Shown piece after piece: positions 1-7,214 of a stretch of DNA of 23,654 nt. Position 1 is the first letter of the stretch; each line of letters starts with the position of its first letter. The DNA lies in the NCBI GenBank assembly GCA_964522445.1, contig CAZFUY010000044.1, positions 1 through 23,654 of the forward strand, written 5' to 3'. Source of the stretch: CAZFUY01 sp964522445. GTDB taxonomy: Bacteria > Pseudomonadota > Gammaproteobacteria > SZUA-229. The position numbers were made by a program, and so were the translations under genes. The notes under the pieces were generated by a model. The model did no database searches. It saw nothing but the letters and a program-made list of their open reading frames with translations, and had not been told where the DNA came from.

Positions 1-100
1 ATTCTCTGGCTATTTGTACAACAGGTTTATCTGCATTGCTTAATAGCCTGATTGCTTCAAGTTTGAATTCTTGGGTATAACGTTGGTATTTACGCGTCAT
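1..100 (-). CDS. Transposase OrfA, IS3/IS911-type, N-terminal fragment (partial)
   Basis: The ATG at 98-100 opens a reading frame that runs off the left edge of the window. The 33 visible residues begin MTRKYQRYTQEFKLEAIRLL and continue into an alternating basic and hydrophobic stretch. This matches the start of the helix-turn-helix domain of IS3-family OrfA proteins (HTH_Tnp_1 / transposase_8), which bind the IS ends. A strong ribosome-binding site, AGAGGTG, lies a few bases upstream. In complete elements, OrfA is followed by the DDE integrase OrfB, made by programmed frameshift; whether that is intact here cannot be seen. The short visible length is due to the window edge, not necessarily to decay. 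Confidence 0.7.
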   Translation of the reverse strand, partial: MTRKYQRYTQEFKLEAIRLLSNADKPVVQIARE

Positions 101-178
101 TTTGACACCTCTTTCAGTTAGTTTAAACTGGAAAGTGATGTCCGAAAAACTAGGGTAAGATCACTCCGACCCCTGTCA
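1..178 (-). mobile_element. 5' end of an IS3-type insertion sequence, cut by the window edge
   Basis: The leftmost bases hold the start of a transposase orfA on the minus strand, preceded by a short leader that looks like an IS terminus. Read on the minus strand, the leader contains TGATCTTACCCTAG followed by TTTTTCGGACA, which resembles terminal inverted repeats of IS3-family elements. The outer end is uncertain. It could be the TGATC at 163 or the TGACAGGGGTCGG that starts at 178; both begin with the TG expected of this family. The other end lies outside the window, so no target duplication can be checked. The element lies just downstream of the hda-hemerythrin operon and disrupts no visible gene. 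Confidence 0.6.
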
Positions 179-194
179 GCTTAAGACACAAAAT

Positions 195-602
195 CTATAA
201 ATCTTTCTGTACTGCTTTTAAATTCTCACGGGATAAAAACTGCTCCGCCATAACAAACAGTTCACGTTCTTCAAAACGCACATGATCTTTTAGTAACTCT
301 GCAAATTCTTTTAGATTATTTTTAGTGGCTTTCTCTTTAATTAAGCGTCTCATTAGCTGATGTTCATTTAGCGTTCTGTCAACTAGCTTATCCAGGCCTG
401 ATTTTTTCATTAAGGGCAGCAGTAGTTTCTCTTCTTTTTTAAAATGATCATTTAATTCAGTTTCAAATTTTGTTTTTAATTCCAGCCACGCTTTTTGAAT
501 AGACTCTTCATCCTGTTCAACAGCATTAAGCGCATGCTTTACCATAACCAGGGCAAGATGATGTTCCATTGACAGCGGCCTCAACTCTTCACATCTTTTC
601 AT
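195..602 (-). CDS. Hemerythrin (HHE cation-binding) domain protein
   Basis: A 135-residue, all-helical protein made of one hemerythrin-like domain. The expected di-iron ligands are visible: His14/His15 in the first helix, an H53-x3-E57 pair in the second, His81 in the third and H107-x3-E111 in the fourth. Such domains bind a non-haem di-iron centre and sense or carry O2, NO or reactive oxygen species; iron-repair proteins such as YtfE share the fold. There is no signal peptide, so it should be cytoplasmic. The start codon overlaps the hda stop by 4 nt (599-602), so the two genes are probably translationally coupled. The co-transcription with hda is unexplained. The family call is firm; the ligand and physiological role are unknown. 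Confidence 0.85.
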   Translation of the reverse strand: MKRCEELRPLSMEHHLALVMVKHALNAVEQDEESIQKAWLELKTKFETELNDHFKKEEKLLLPLMKKSGLDKLVDRTLNEHQLMRRLIKEKATKNNLKEFAELLKDHVRFEERELFVMAEQFLSRENLKAVQKDL

Positions 603-1294
603 AATTTTTCAAAAACCATTTTAACAAAAGGAATCGTTAACCTTCTTTGTTGTGCTAGTGACTCCTGATCTAACTGTTCCAGCTTTTCAAATAAAACAGA
701 CATATCTCTGGAATAGTTTTTCAGGATATAACTGGACACCTGTTCAGGCAATTCAAAACCACGCATTTTTGCTCTTAGCTGTAATGCCTGTTGTTTATGT
801 TGATCATTCAGCGGCTTAATATGAATCACCGGCCCCCAGTTTAATCGGGAACGTAAGTCTTCCAGACTTAAGTTCATTTCATTGGCTGGCAAGTCGGATG
901 AAAATAATAGAAACTTACCGGCTTCACGCATACGATTGATTAAATCAAATACTTTTTCCTGCCAGTCATCTTTATCTATTACCTGTTGGATATCATCGAT
1001 ACAAACAACATCTATATTTTCAAGTCCCTCCAGCAAATCGGGGGAATAATTTATAAGTTGTTTAAATGGCAGATAAGTTATCGCCCATTTATTATCTGCT
1101 GCTAACTGACACACGGCCTGCAACAAATGACTTTTTCCCGTAAAGTGATCACCCCAGATAAAAAGCTGTTGTTCGCCATTTTTTGAGGCCATTAATTTTA
1201 ACAGGTCGATAGCTAAAGCATTATCGCCGATTACAAAATAATCAAAGGTAAAAAATTCTCTTAACTGAAGATCAAGAGGAAGTTGTTTATTCAT
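599..1294 (-). CDS. hda: DnaA regulatory inactivator Hda
   Basis: A 231-residue AAA+ protein. The N-terminus carries the clamp-binding motif QLPLDL (residues 4-9), by which Hda docks on the DNA-loaded beta sliding clamp. A Walker A motif GDHFTGKS (48-55) and a Walker B with Asp100-Asp101 follow, then an Arg-finger region near LRSRLNWG and a sensor II helix containing YSRDM. Hda with the clamp stimulates ATP hydrolysis by DnaA and so prevents re-initiation of replication. Length matches the family (about 230-250 residues). It lies 24 bp downstream of perM and overlaps the hemerythrin gene downstream by 4 nt. The hda-perM-DUF2066-purM neighbourhood is typical of gammaproteobacteria. No strong Shine-Dalgarno sequence is visible. 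Confidence 0.95.
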   Translation of the reverse strand: MNKQLPLDLQLREFFTFDYFVIGDNALAIDLLKLMASKNGEQQLFIWGDHFTGKSHLLQAVCQLAADNKWAITYLPFKQLINYSPDLLEGLENIDVVCIDDIQQVIDKDDWQEKVFDLINRMREAGKFLLFSSDLPANEMNLSLEDLRSRLNWGPVIHIKPLNDQHKQQALQLRAKMRGFELPEQVSSYILKNYSRDMSVLFEKLEQLDQESLAQQRRLTIPFVKMVFEKL

Positions 1295-1318
1295 TTTCTA
1301 TTATCAAATCTAAATCAG

Positions 1319-2386
1319 TCAGGTTAAACCATTATCAAAAAACGTGCTATTTTTATATCGCTGATGCGCATGACGAATAATAACGGCTAATACGGCAGCC
1401 ACAGGAAGAGCCAGTAATATACCAACAAAACCAAATAACTGACCACCCGCAAGCACGGCAAATATAACGGCGACAGGATGCAGGCCAATTTTGTCACCTA
1501 CCAGCATGGGCGTTAACAGCATACTCTCAAATGCCTGCCCCACTGCAAACACGGCAAAAACAGGCATTAACTGCATTAACTCATGTGTTTGCAGTAACAC
1601 CGCAATTGATGCTGCAAGCACGCCTAAAATAAAACCAAGATAAGGAACAAAACTAACCAGTCCTGCCATCATGCCAATTAACAATGCCAGCTTGAGTCCG
1701 GCAAACCAGAGTCCAAAGGAATAAATAGCCCCCAGTGCTAACATCACCATAAACTGGCCTCGCATAAATGACGCCAGTACTTCATCTGATTCTCTGGCCA
1801 GTTTTACAATAAGTGGCTCATATTTTCGTGGTAATAATTCATGTATTCGAACAACTAAAATATCCCAATCGCGTAATAAATAGAAAGTGACGACAGGAAT
1901 TAATACCATATTTGCCAGCCAGGCCAGCAGTGCCATACCTGATTGCGTTAAGGATGAGAATACAGTAACAGCTAATCCACCCGCCTGTTTATAGTGTTGT
2001 TCCAGTAATTTTTTTAATGAATCAAGATTAAGTAAAGCAGGATCAATGCCTAACTTTTCTGCCAGACCTGGCAACAGTTTATTTTGCAGCACATCAATAT
2101 AGGCGGGAAAATTATTTAATAAATAACTTATTTGCTGTTCCAGCATGGGGAACAATAGCAACATAAAAAAGGCAATAATTATAAATAGACAAACAAAAAC
2201 AATGACTACAGATAATGTTCTGGATAGTTTCTTTTCTTCTAAGCGATCAACTAATGGGTCACCCAGGTAAGCAAGTAAAGCCGCTGCAAAAAAGGGCGTT
2301 AAAACAGGTGCTAATAAATACAGTAAAAAACATAATGCTGAAAAACCTGCAATTAACATCCATTTTTGAGAATCGTTCAACGTCAT
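1319..2386 (-). CDS. perM: AI-2E family transporter / PerM-like permease
   Basis: A 355-residue inner-membrane protein with about seven or eight hydrophobic segments. Two lie at residues 10-40, one near 60-80, one near 150-170 and a cluster from about 205 to 340. The loop between the third and fourth segments is long and amphipathic, as usual in the AI-2E exporter (UPF0118) family. Conserved features include the FVPYLGFILG stretch and the C-terminal run of small hydrophobic residues. Members export varied substrates (autoinducer-2 in TqsA, Na+/H+ exchange in some others), so the substrate here is unknown; the symbol reflects similarity to E. coli PerM and gene order. It overlaps the end of the DUF2066 gene by 4 nt (ATGA). 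Confidence 0.88.
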   Translation of the reverse strand: MTLNDSQKWMLIAGFSALCFLLYLLAPVLTPFFAAALLAYLGDPLVDRLEEKKLSRTLSVVIVFVCLFIIIAFFMLLLFPMLEQQISYLLNNFPAYIDVLQNKLLPGLAEKLGIDPALLNLDSLKKLLEQHYKQAGGLAVTVFSSLTQSGMALLAWLANMVLIPVVTFYLLRDWDILVVRIHELLPRKYEPLIVKLARESDEVLASFMRGQFMVMLALGAIYSFGLWFAGLKLALLIGMMAGLVSFVPYLGFILGVLAASIAVLLQTHELMQLMPVFAVFAVGQAFESMLLTPMLVGDKIGLHPVAVIFAVLAGGQLFGFVGILLALPVAAVLAVIIRHAHQRYKNSTFFDNGLT

Positions 2387-3525
2387 TTATTAAATCTATA
2401 TGTCAGTATATTTTCAGTGATTTTAATTTCCTTCGGCTTTTCATCACCTTCGACAACTTCATTAACAACAGGCTTATTCTGTTCAAATTGCTCTGGTACT
2501 GGTGTTTTTTCCAGTTGTAAGGTTTTTCCCAGCGCAATAATTCGCTTTAAGTCATCCGCATTACCTATCATTTCAATTTGAAAACGCACGCTGTCTTTTA
2601 ATGATCGAGTTGCAAAAACATTTTTTACCGGTGCTAAAGATGACAGATAGTGAGAAACTCTGGCATAACCGCGAACATGGTTAATATTATTTATCTGAAT
2701 AATAAGTTCGCCTTCATTTCCCATATCTTCCAGCACAGCAAAACGACTGGCAATTTGATCTGTGGCGACATCAATGCCACTGGCCATAAGCACCTGTAAG
2801 TCCAGTGTTTTTAATCTCCAGCTATCTATTTTTTTATTTAACTGTAAAGACCAGTCAACCTGCCAGCTATTATTCACCCAGTTCATTCGACCAATCATAA
2901 TTGCATCTGTTTTATAACGTTCGCTGGCTTTTATGACCGGCTCCCAGAAATTCCCCCAGACATCGGCAAACACAAGACTGCGCTGGTCTACATTATCAAA
3001 TTTTGGCCAGACGACAGGCAGGCCGCGTCGCCGCGCTTCTTTCTCAACAGCCTGTTTAATGGCTGACTGGTCTCTTTGCCTCAAAATATATCGATTGCCA
3101 CCATCTCGCACAGCAAGCCAGAGTAAAACGGTGGGTCGCTCCTGCCCCCAGATAGACAGGCCGCTTTCACGCAACAGTTTTTTGATACGCCCCTGATTAA
3201 ACTGAATCCATAAATTATGTTTGGCAAGTGGTATATCCAGTGAACCAGGCTGCTCTGGTGGCTGTACGGGCTTATCCAGAGCCAGATAACGATATTGCTG
3301 AACATAGCGTGATGCTTTGCTTATATCTAGCTGAGCTGCAGCAATACCACTGCCCGACACCCGTGCCAGCACCTCAATAAAACCCTGTTCAAATGCGGCT
3401 TTACGGATATCTTTATCCTGGCTAATCACTGGCAGGGATACTTCAAACATATGCTTAACAACTGTCGCCTGAGTGGTTAATGGCAACAGAAGTATAAAAA
3501 TTATTCTAAAAATTGTCGTTTTCAA
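2383..3525 (-). CDS. DUF2066 domain-containing protein, probably periplasmic
   Basis: A 380-residue protein beginning with a basic, hydrophobic signal peptide (MKTTIFRIIFILLLPL, cleavage probably near TQA). The body matches DUF2066 in its characteristic place divergent from purM and upstream of perM. Typical features are the early segment with AFEQGFIEVLARVSG, a WIQF...LLRESGLSIWGQERPTVLLW region near residues 105-140 and a later RIGRMN-like segment. Its function is not known. The codon read as the initiator is TTG at 3523-3525; the nearest upstream ATG is out of frame and soon meets a stop. The last 30 or so residues are charged and rich in Glu, Lys and Pro and look disordered. The stop overlaps perM by 4 nt. 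Confidence 0.82.
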   Translation of the reverse strand: MKTTIFRIIFILLLPLTTQATVVKHMFEVSLPVISQDKDIRKAAFEQGFIEVLARVSGSGIAAAQLDISKASRYVQQYRYLALDKPVQPPEQPGSLDIPLAKHNLWIQFNQGRIKKLLRESGLSIWGQERPTVLLWLAVRDGGNRYILRQRDQSAIKQAVEKEARRRGLPVVWPKFDNVDQRSLVFADVWGNFWEPVIKASERYKTDAIMIGRMNWVNNSWQVDWSLQLNKKIDSWRLKTLDLQVLMASGIDVATDQIASRFAVLEDMGNEGELIIQINNINHVRGYARVSHYLSSLAPVKNVFATRSLKDSVRFQIEMIGNADDLKRIIALGKTLQLEKTPVPEQFEQNKPVVNEVVEGDEKPKEIKITENILTYRFNK

Positions 3526-3535
3526 TGTTTTTTCA

Positions 3536-3564
3536 TTCGTAGCTTATGCGGTGTCGTGTACAAT
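3536..3564 (+). promoter_or_regulatory. Candidate sigma-70 promoter for purM
   Basis: In the 79-bp gap between the divergent DUF2066 and purM genes there is a -10-like TACAAT (3559-3564). A weak -35-like TTCGTA (3536-3541) lies 17 bp upstream. The -10 is 40 bp before the purM start. No palindrome resembling the E. coli PurR operator is evident. This is pattern matching only. Confidence 0.3.
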
Positions 3565-3604
3565 ACCACATCTTTTAAATAGACACGTTTCACTCGAGTT
3601 TCAA

Positions 3605-4648
3605 ATGCCAGATTCTGATAAAAAATCATTAAGTTACCGCGATGCCGGTGTCAATATAGACGCAGGCAACCAGTTCGTTGAGAAGATTAAACCCTATGTC
3701 GCAAAAACCCAACGCCCTGAGGTGATTGGTGGTCTGGGCGGTTTTGGCGCTTTATTTGAAATTCCACTCAACCGATATAAACAACCCGTACTGGTTTCAG
3801 GCACAGACGGGGTGGGCACCAAGTTAAAACTTGCTCTAGAAATGAACAAACATGACACCATCGGTATCGATCTTGTCGCCATGTGCGTAAACGATATTCT
3901 GGTACTCGGTGCAGAGCCTCTGTATTTCCTTGATTATTACGCCACAGGCCATTTAGACAATGATGTTGCAGCTGATGTTATCAAGGGCATTGCTGAAGGC
4001 TGCCTTCAGTCGGGCGCAGCATTAACAGGTGGCGAAACAGCCGAGATGCCAGGCATGTACAGCAAAGGCGATTATGATTTGGCCGGTTTCTGTGTGGGCA
4101 TAGTTGAGAAAAGTGCCATTATTGATGGCTCTAAAGTTAAAGCCGGTAATGTGCTTATTGGTCTGGCTTCATCTGGCCCTCATTCCAATGGTTATTCTCT
4201 GGTAAGAAAAGTACTTGAGGTCAGTAATGCTGATCTAAATCAGGATTGTGGCGGCAACCCTCTGGGGCAGTCACTACTGGAACCAACTCGCATTTATGTA
4301 AAAGCGATTCGCCAGTTACTGGAACAAATAGATATTAATGCCATGTCTCATATTACTGGCGGTGGTTTATTAGAAAACCTGCCTCGCGTTATGCTTGAAA
4401 ACACGCGCGCACAAATTGATGCCAGCAGTTGGGATTTACCCCCTGTATTCCAGTGGCTACAGCAGCAGGGTAATATTGAGCAACAGGAAATGTATCGCAC
4501 CTTTAACTGCGGCGTGGGCATGGTTCTGGTTATTGATGCAGATGATGCTGATATTGCACTGGAAACACTCAATAATGCGGGTGAAACAGCCTGGCGTTTA
4601 GGCGAAGTTGTTAGCACTACGGGTGAGCCTGACGTTATTATTCAGTAA
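3605..4648 (+). CDS. purM: Phosphoribosylformylglycinamidine cyclo-ligase (AIR synthetase)
   Basis: Catalyses the fifth step of purine synthesis, the ATP-dependent closure of FGAM to aminoimidazole ribonucleotide, in the cytoplasm. The 347-residue protein starting at MPDSDKKSLSYRDAG is close to E. coli PurM (345). Conserved motifs in order include GGLGGFGALFEIP, SGTDGVGTKLKLA (nucleotide binding), NDILVLGAEPLYFLDYYA, GGETAEMPGMY, GLASSGPHSNGYSL and HITGGGLLENLPR. The frame stays open upstream to 3473, but that extension would overlap the divergent DUF2066 gene and has no family counterpart, so the ATG at 3605 is chosen. The stop overlaps the purN start (TAATG), consistent with a translationally coupled purMN operon. 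Confidence 0.97.
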   Translation: MPDSDKKSLSYRDAGVNIDAGNQFVEKIKPYVAKTQRPEVIGGLGGFGALFEIPLNRYKQPVLVSGTDGVGTKLKLALEMNKHDTIGIDLVAMCVNDILVLGAEPLYFLDYYATGHLDNDVAADVIKGIAEGCLQSGAALTGGETAEMPGMYSKGDYDLAGFCVGIVEKSAIIDGSKVKAGNVLIGLASSGPHSNGYSLVRKVLEVSNADLNQDCGGNPLGQSLLEPTRIYVKAIRQLLEQIDINAMSHITGGGLLENLPRVMLENTRAQIDASSWDLPPVFQWLQQQGNIEQQEMYRTFNCGVGMVLVIDADDADIALETLNNAGETAWRLGEVVSTTGEPDVIIQ

Positions 4649-5313
4649 TGCCTGTAGCCCCTCTTCCCATTGTAGTTTTAATATCTGGCTCTGGTACAAA
4701 TCTACAGGCCATTATTGATGCTATTGAAAGTGGGCAGCTAAACGCCCGTATAAAAGCTGTCATCAGTAATCGCCCTGGCGTTAAAGGACTGGAGCGAGCT
4801 GAAAAAGCAGGCATTGCCGCTAAGGTTCTCGATCATAAAAATTATGAAACCCGAGAAAGCTTCGATCTGGCACTTCAACAACTCATTGATAGTTATGCCC
4901 CAGAACTTGTCATACTGGCTGGTTTTATGCGCATATTATCAGAAGATTTTGTTAATCATTATAATGGTCGCATGCTTAATATACACCCATCACTATTACC
5001 CGATTTTAGAGGGCTAAATACACATCAACGCGTACTCGATGCAAAGCGCAAAGAACATGGTGTAAGCGTTCATTTTGTAACTAATGAACTCGATAGCGGC
5101 CCACTGGTCTTACAGGCAGTAATAGATATAAACAAAAACGACACTGCCGACTCACTGGCCAAACGCATACACAAACAGGAACATATTATTTATCCTATGG
5201 CTATAAACTGGTTTGCTGAAGGCCGATTAACTTATAACAATAAACAAACTTATCTCGATAATCAGATAATAAATAAGCCACCTAAATGGATCAATAACCA
5301 GCTGGAATATTAA
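4648..5313 (+). CDS. purN: Phosphoribosylglycinamide formyltransferase (GART)
   Basis: Transfers a formyl group from 10-formyl-tetrahydrofolate to GAR, the third step of purine synthesis. The 221-residue protein has the phosphate-binding loop LISGSGTNLQAI (11-22). The catalytic residues Asn111, His113 and Asp149 sit in NIHPSLLPDF and LDSGPLV, and correspond to Asn106, His108 and Asp144 of the E. coli enzyme with a 5-residue offset. The C-terminus extends a little beyond the fold with an Asn/Lys-rich tail. The start shares one base with the purM stop. The following DUF3108 gene begins 5 bp after the stop, so it is likely part of the same transcript. Confidence 0.96.
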   Translation: MPVAPLPIVVLISGSGTNLQAIIDAIESGQLNARIKAVISNRPGVKGLERAEKAGIAAKVLDHKNYETRESFDLALQQLIDSYAPELVILAGFMRILSEDFVNHYNGRMLNIHPSLLPDFRGLNTHQRVLDAKRKEHGVSVHFVTNELDSGPLVLQAVIDINKNDTADSLAKRIHKQEHIIYPMAINWFAEGRLTYNNKQTYLDNQIINKPPKWINNQLEY

Positions 5314-5318
5314 AATAT

Positions 5319-6056
5319 ATGAAAAAGATATTTTACATTCTCTGGTTATTTTCTATCAGTCTCTCCTGCTACGCATTTCAACTTCCCTCTGATTTTGAAG
5401 CCACTTATCGAGTCAATAAATACGACACAACTATTGCCGAAATGAAGTTAACCCTTGAACAAACCGATAATAGTATTGTTTATAAATCACATTCCGAAAC
5501 ACGTGGCTTAGCCGCCATTTTTTCAAGTGAAGAAATTAATGAAACCAGCCACCTATTGTGGAACGCAGACTTAAGAACACCTCATTTACATAAATATCAG
5601 TATCAGAGAAAAAATAAAAAGAAAAGAAATCAACAATTTATTTTAGACTGGTCAGATAACAACACAGCCCTCGTAAAAGGTGCTTTTGGCAATAATACGT
5701 TTCAATTAGAAATTAAGGACTATGTCTGGGATCGGCTGTTTGTTCAGCTGGTTATAGCCTCTGACTTGCAGGAAGCAGAAAAAATTAATAAGAAATACAG
5801 TTACAACATTATTGATAACGCACATTTAACTCAATATCACTTTGAATATATTATCAATGAAAAAATCAATATTGATAATAACAGTTATGAGACTGTAAAA
5901 TTTAAAAGAACACATGCTTCAGGAAATCGAATCACCTATTTCTGGCTAAGCAAAGAACTACATTACCTGCCAGTTAGAATTGAACAATACAGGAAAGGTG
6001 AACTAGACTTAAACATGACACTATCTAATATAACTTTTACTGAAAAAACACAATGA
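5319..6056 (+). CDS. DUF3108 domain-containing secreted protein
   Basis: A 245-residue protein with a clear N-terminal signal peptide (MKKIFYILWLFSISLSCYA, cleavage probably after CYA), hence periplasmic or outer-membrane associated. The mature part is rich in alternating beta-type segments: FEATYRVNKYDTTIAEMKL, a central WDRLFVQLVIASDLQ region and the closing HYLPVRIEQYRKGEL. This layout fits DUF3108, a family often encoded right after purN in gammaproteobacteria. The function is not established; a lipid- or polymer-binding beta-barrel fold is only a guess. It is preceded by purN at 5 bp and overlaps darP by 4 nt (ATGA), so all four genes from purM onward look co-transcribed. Confidence 0.8.
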   Translation: MKKIFYILWLFSISLSCYAFQLPSDFEATYRVNKYDTTIAEMKLTLEQTDNSIVYKSHSETRGLAAIFSSEEINETSHLLWNADLRTPHLHKYQYQRKNKKKRNQQFILDWSDNNTALVKGAFGNNTFQLEIKDYVWDRLFVQLVIASDLQEAEKINKKYSYNIIDNAHLTQYHFEYIINEKINIDNNSYETVKFKRTHASGNRITYFWLSKELHYLPVRIEQYRKGELDLNMTLSNITFTEKTQ

Positions 6057-6556
6057 CTCAAGAACAGGAAAACGAAGACGACTGGGTAAGTAAAACAGAC
6101 CGAAAAAAAGAATGTGATGCTCTGCAAAAATTAGGCGAAGCACTCATTACTCTTAAAATTGATGAGCTGGATTTATTTGATTTGCCTGATACGCTTTATG
6201 CTGCCATTAAAGACGCTCATAAAATCAAACAGCATGGTGCATTAAAAAGGCATAAGCATTTTATTGGCAAATTAATGCGTAATGTGGATGCAGACAGTAT
6301 TAAACAGCAGCTCATCAACGTACTCCATAAAGACGATATAAATAATGCCCGGTTTCAGCACATAGAAAAATGGCGCGACAGAATTATTGCCGAAGGTGAT
6401 AAAGCATTGCCTGGCCTGGTAGGCGAATTCCCACAACTTGATCGACAACATATTCGCCAGTTATTTAGAAAGGCTCGTAAAGAACAGGAAACAGATAAAC
6501 CACCTGCAGCAGCCAGATTAATATTTAAATATCTGCGTGATTTATCAGAAAGTTAG
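6053..6556 (+). CDS. darP: Ribosome biogenesis factor DarP (YjgA, DUF615 family)
   Basis: A 167-residue, highly charged, all-helical cytoplasmic protein. The family hallmarks are visible: a start rich in acidic residues followed by SKTDRKKECDALQKLGEAL, the LDLFDLPDTLYAAI segment, the HGALKRHKHFIGKLMRN stretch and the C-terminal QLFRKARKEQ helix. E. coli DarP (YjgA) associates with late precursors of the 50S subunit and promotes maturation of the peptidyl transferase centre. Length agrees with the family (about 170-185). The start lies within the DUF3108 stop (4-nt overlap). The cytoplasmic role contrasts with the secreted upstream neighbour, so the operon link is probably one of expression rather than pathway. 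Confidence 0.93.
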   Translation: MTQEQENEDDWVSKTDRKKECDALQKLGEALITLKIDELDLFDLPDTLYAAIKDAHKIKQHGALKRHKHFIGKLMRNVDADSIKQQLINVLHKDDINNARFQHIEKWRDRIIAEGDKALPGLVGEFPQLDRQHIRQLFRKARKEQETDKPPAAARLIFKYLRDLSES

Positions 6557-6567
6557 TCAATATTTTC

Positions 6568-6573
6568 TATAAT
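6568..6573 (+). promoter_or_regulatory. Candidate -10 box upstream of comFB
   Basis: A perfect TATAAT lies in the 51-bp gap between darP and the ComFB-like gene, 34 bp before the start codon. No good -35 sequence sits at the usual distance, so the site would be weak or activator-dependent. The gap suggests that comFB may be expressed separately from the purM-darP operon. Confidence 0.3.
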
Positions 6574-6607
6574 CAGGCTACAGAAAAAAACCTTAAAGGC
6601 TCAAATC

Positions 6608-6901
6608 ATGGATTCCACTAGCATACACAACTACTACGAACACCTGGTTATTGACTATATGCAAATAGAAATTCTCCCTAAAATGCCAGACAGAAACAGC
6701 GACTATTTTCTCGATATCGCCTGCTTTGCTCTCACAAAATTACCGGCTCGTTATATGCGACATGAAATAGATATGGCCTTCTATCTGGATTCTGAAGAAC
6801 GAACAAGAATGACCGAACAGGTCAAAAAAGAAGTTGATAAAGCCGTTAAATATATCGACAAAAATTTTAATAAAGATAATCGATACCAGATGGGCAACTA
6901 A
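6608..6901 (+). CDS. ComFB-like protein (late competence development family)
   Basis: A 97-residue soluble protein that matches the ComFB family. The hallmarks are the opening helix with NYYEHLVIDYM, a middle CFALTKLPARYMRHEIDM segment with the conserved Leu-Pro-x-Arg-Tyr and Arg-His pair, and a C-terminal amphipathic helix. An AAAGG element about 8 nt upstream of the ATG serves as ribosome-binding site. ComFB was named for a small gene of the Bacillus comF operon whose role there is unclear. My recollection is that homologues in cyanobacteria and other bacteria have been reported as cyclic-dinucleotide receptors, so a signalling role is plausible but inferred. No competence genes are nearby. 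It ends the plus-strand gene run. Confidence 0.75.
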   Translation: MDSTSIHNYYEHLVIDYMQIEILPKMPDRNSDYFLDIACFALTKLPARYMRHEIDMAFYLDSEERTRMTEQVKKEVDKAVKYIDKNFNKDNRYQMGN

Positions 6902-7001
6902 TTAGTTTTTTCTAAAAAAGATAAAATCTTGAGATAGCACACTCAATGCCTGAAAGCATCCTGTTGCTGAACTTTAAGGTCTGGAGATTTTAAACCTGAT
7001 T

Positions 7002-7129
7002 TGCCTGGGGATGGATCGTGCTGTTTGCGCTCCGTCCCCGTTGTGATAGTACTCAAGCTGTACAGAGTCGTGATTACATAGTCACTTCGAGGGGGACAGA
7101 GCTCAAAAAGCGAGGTCTGTCCCCAGGCA
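7002..7129. repeat. Composite palindromic REP-like element (two hairpins inside a 10-bp terminal inverted repeat)
   Basis: This element fills the middle of the gene-free stretch 6902-7214. Its ends are a perfect inverted repeat, TGCCTGGGGA (7002-7011) and TCCCCAGGCA (7120-7129). Each half can also fold alone. On the left GGGGATGGA pairs with TCCGTCCCC (all nine pairs with one G-U as RNA). On the right GGGGACAGA pairs with TCTGTCCCC (perfect). The inner arms GCTCCGTCCCC and GGGGGACAGAGC are also near-complementary. Two facing hairpins recall REP/BIME pairs mobilised by TnpA-REP (RAYT) transposases, but none is encoded here. I see no gene and no clear terminator in the rest of 6902-7214. Confidence 0.7.
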
Positions 7130-7214
7130 TAATCAATCGAACGATGTCTGCTTATGACTAGTTTGAGTCATTACTAACTGCTCATACAAACAGGCTAACC
7201 TGTCAATCTTGAGT

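Noticed and set aside
2215..2581. Plus-strand open frames opposite perM and DUF2066
   Set aside because: Shadows of two well-supported minus-strand genes; no ribosome-binding site or recognisable domain.
3473..3604. In-frame N-terminal extension of PurM
   Set aside because: It would add 44 hydrophobic residues absent from the family and overlap the divergent DUF2066 gene; the ATG at 3605 matches known PurM starts.
3526..3604. Possible PurR operator upstream of purM
   Set aside because: No palindrome resembling the known PurR site is present in the gap.
6905..6918. TTTTTTCTAAAAAA as a terminator after comFB
   Set aside because: The stem would be only A-T pairs with a 2-nt loop, and no U-tract follows a GC-rich stem.
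7190..7203. ACAGG...CCTGT hairpin as a terminator for nit
   Set aside because: The stem is only 5 bp and is followed by TTTG rather than a T-run; too weak to call.
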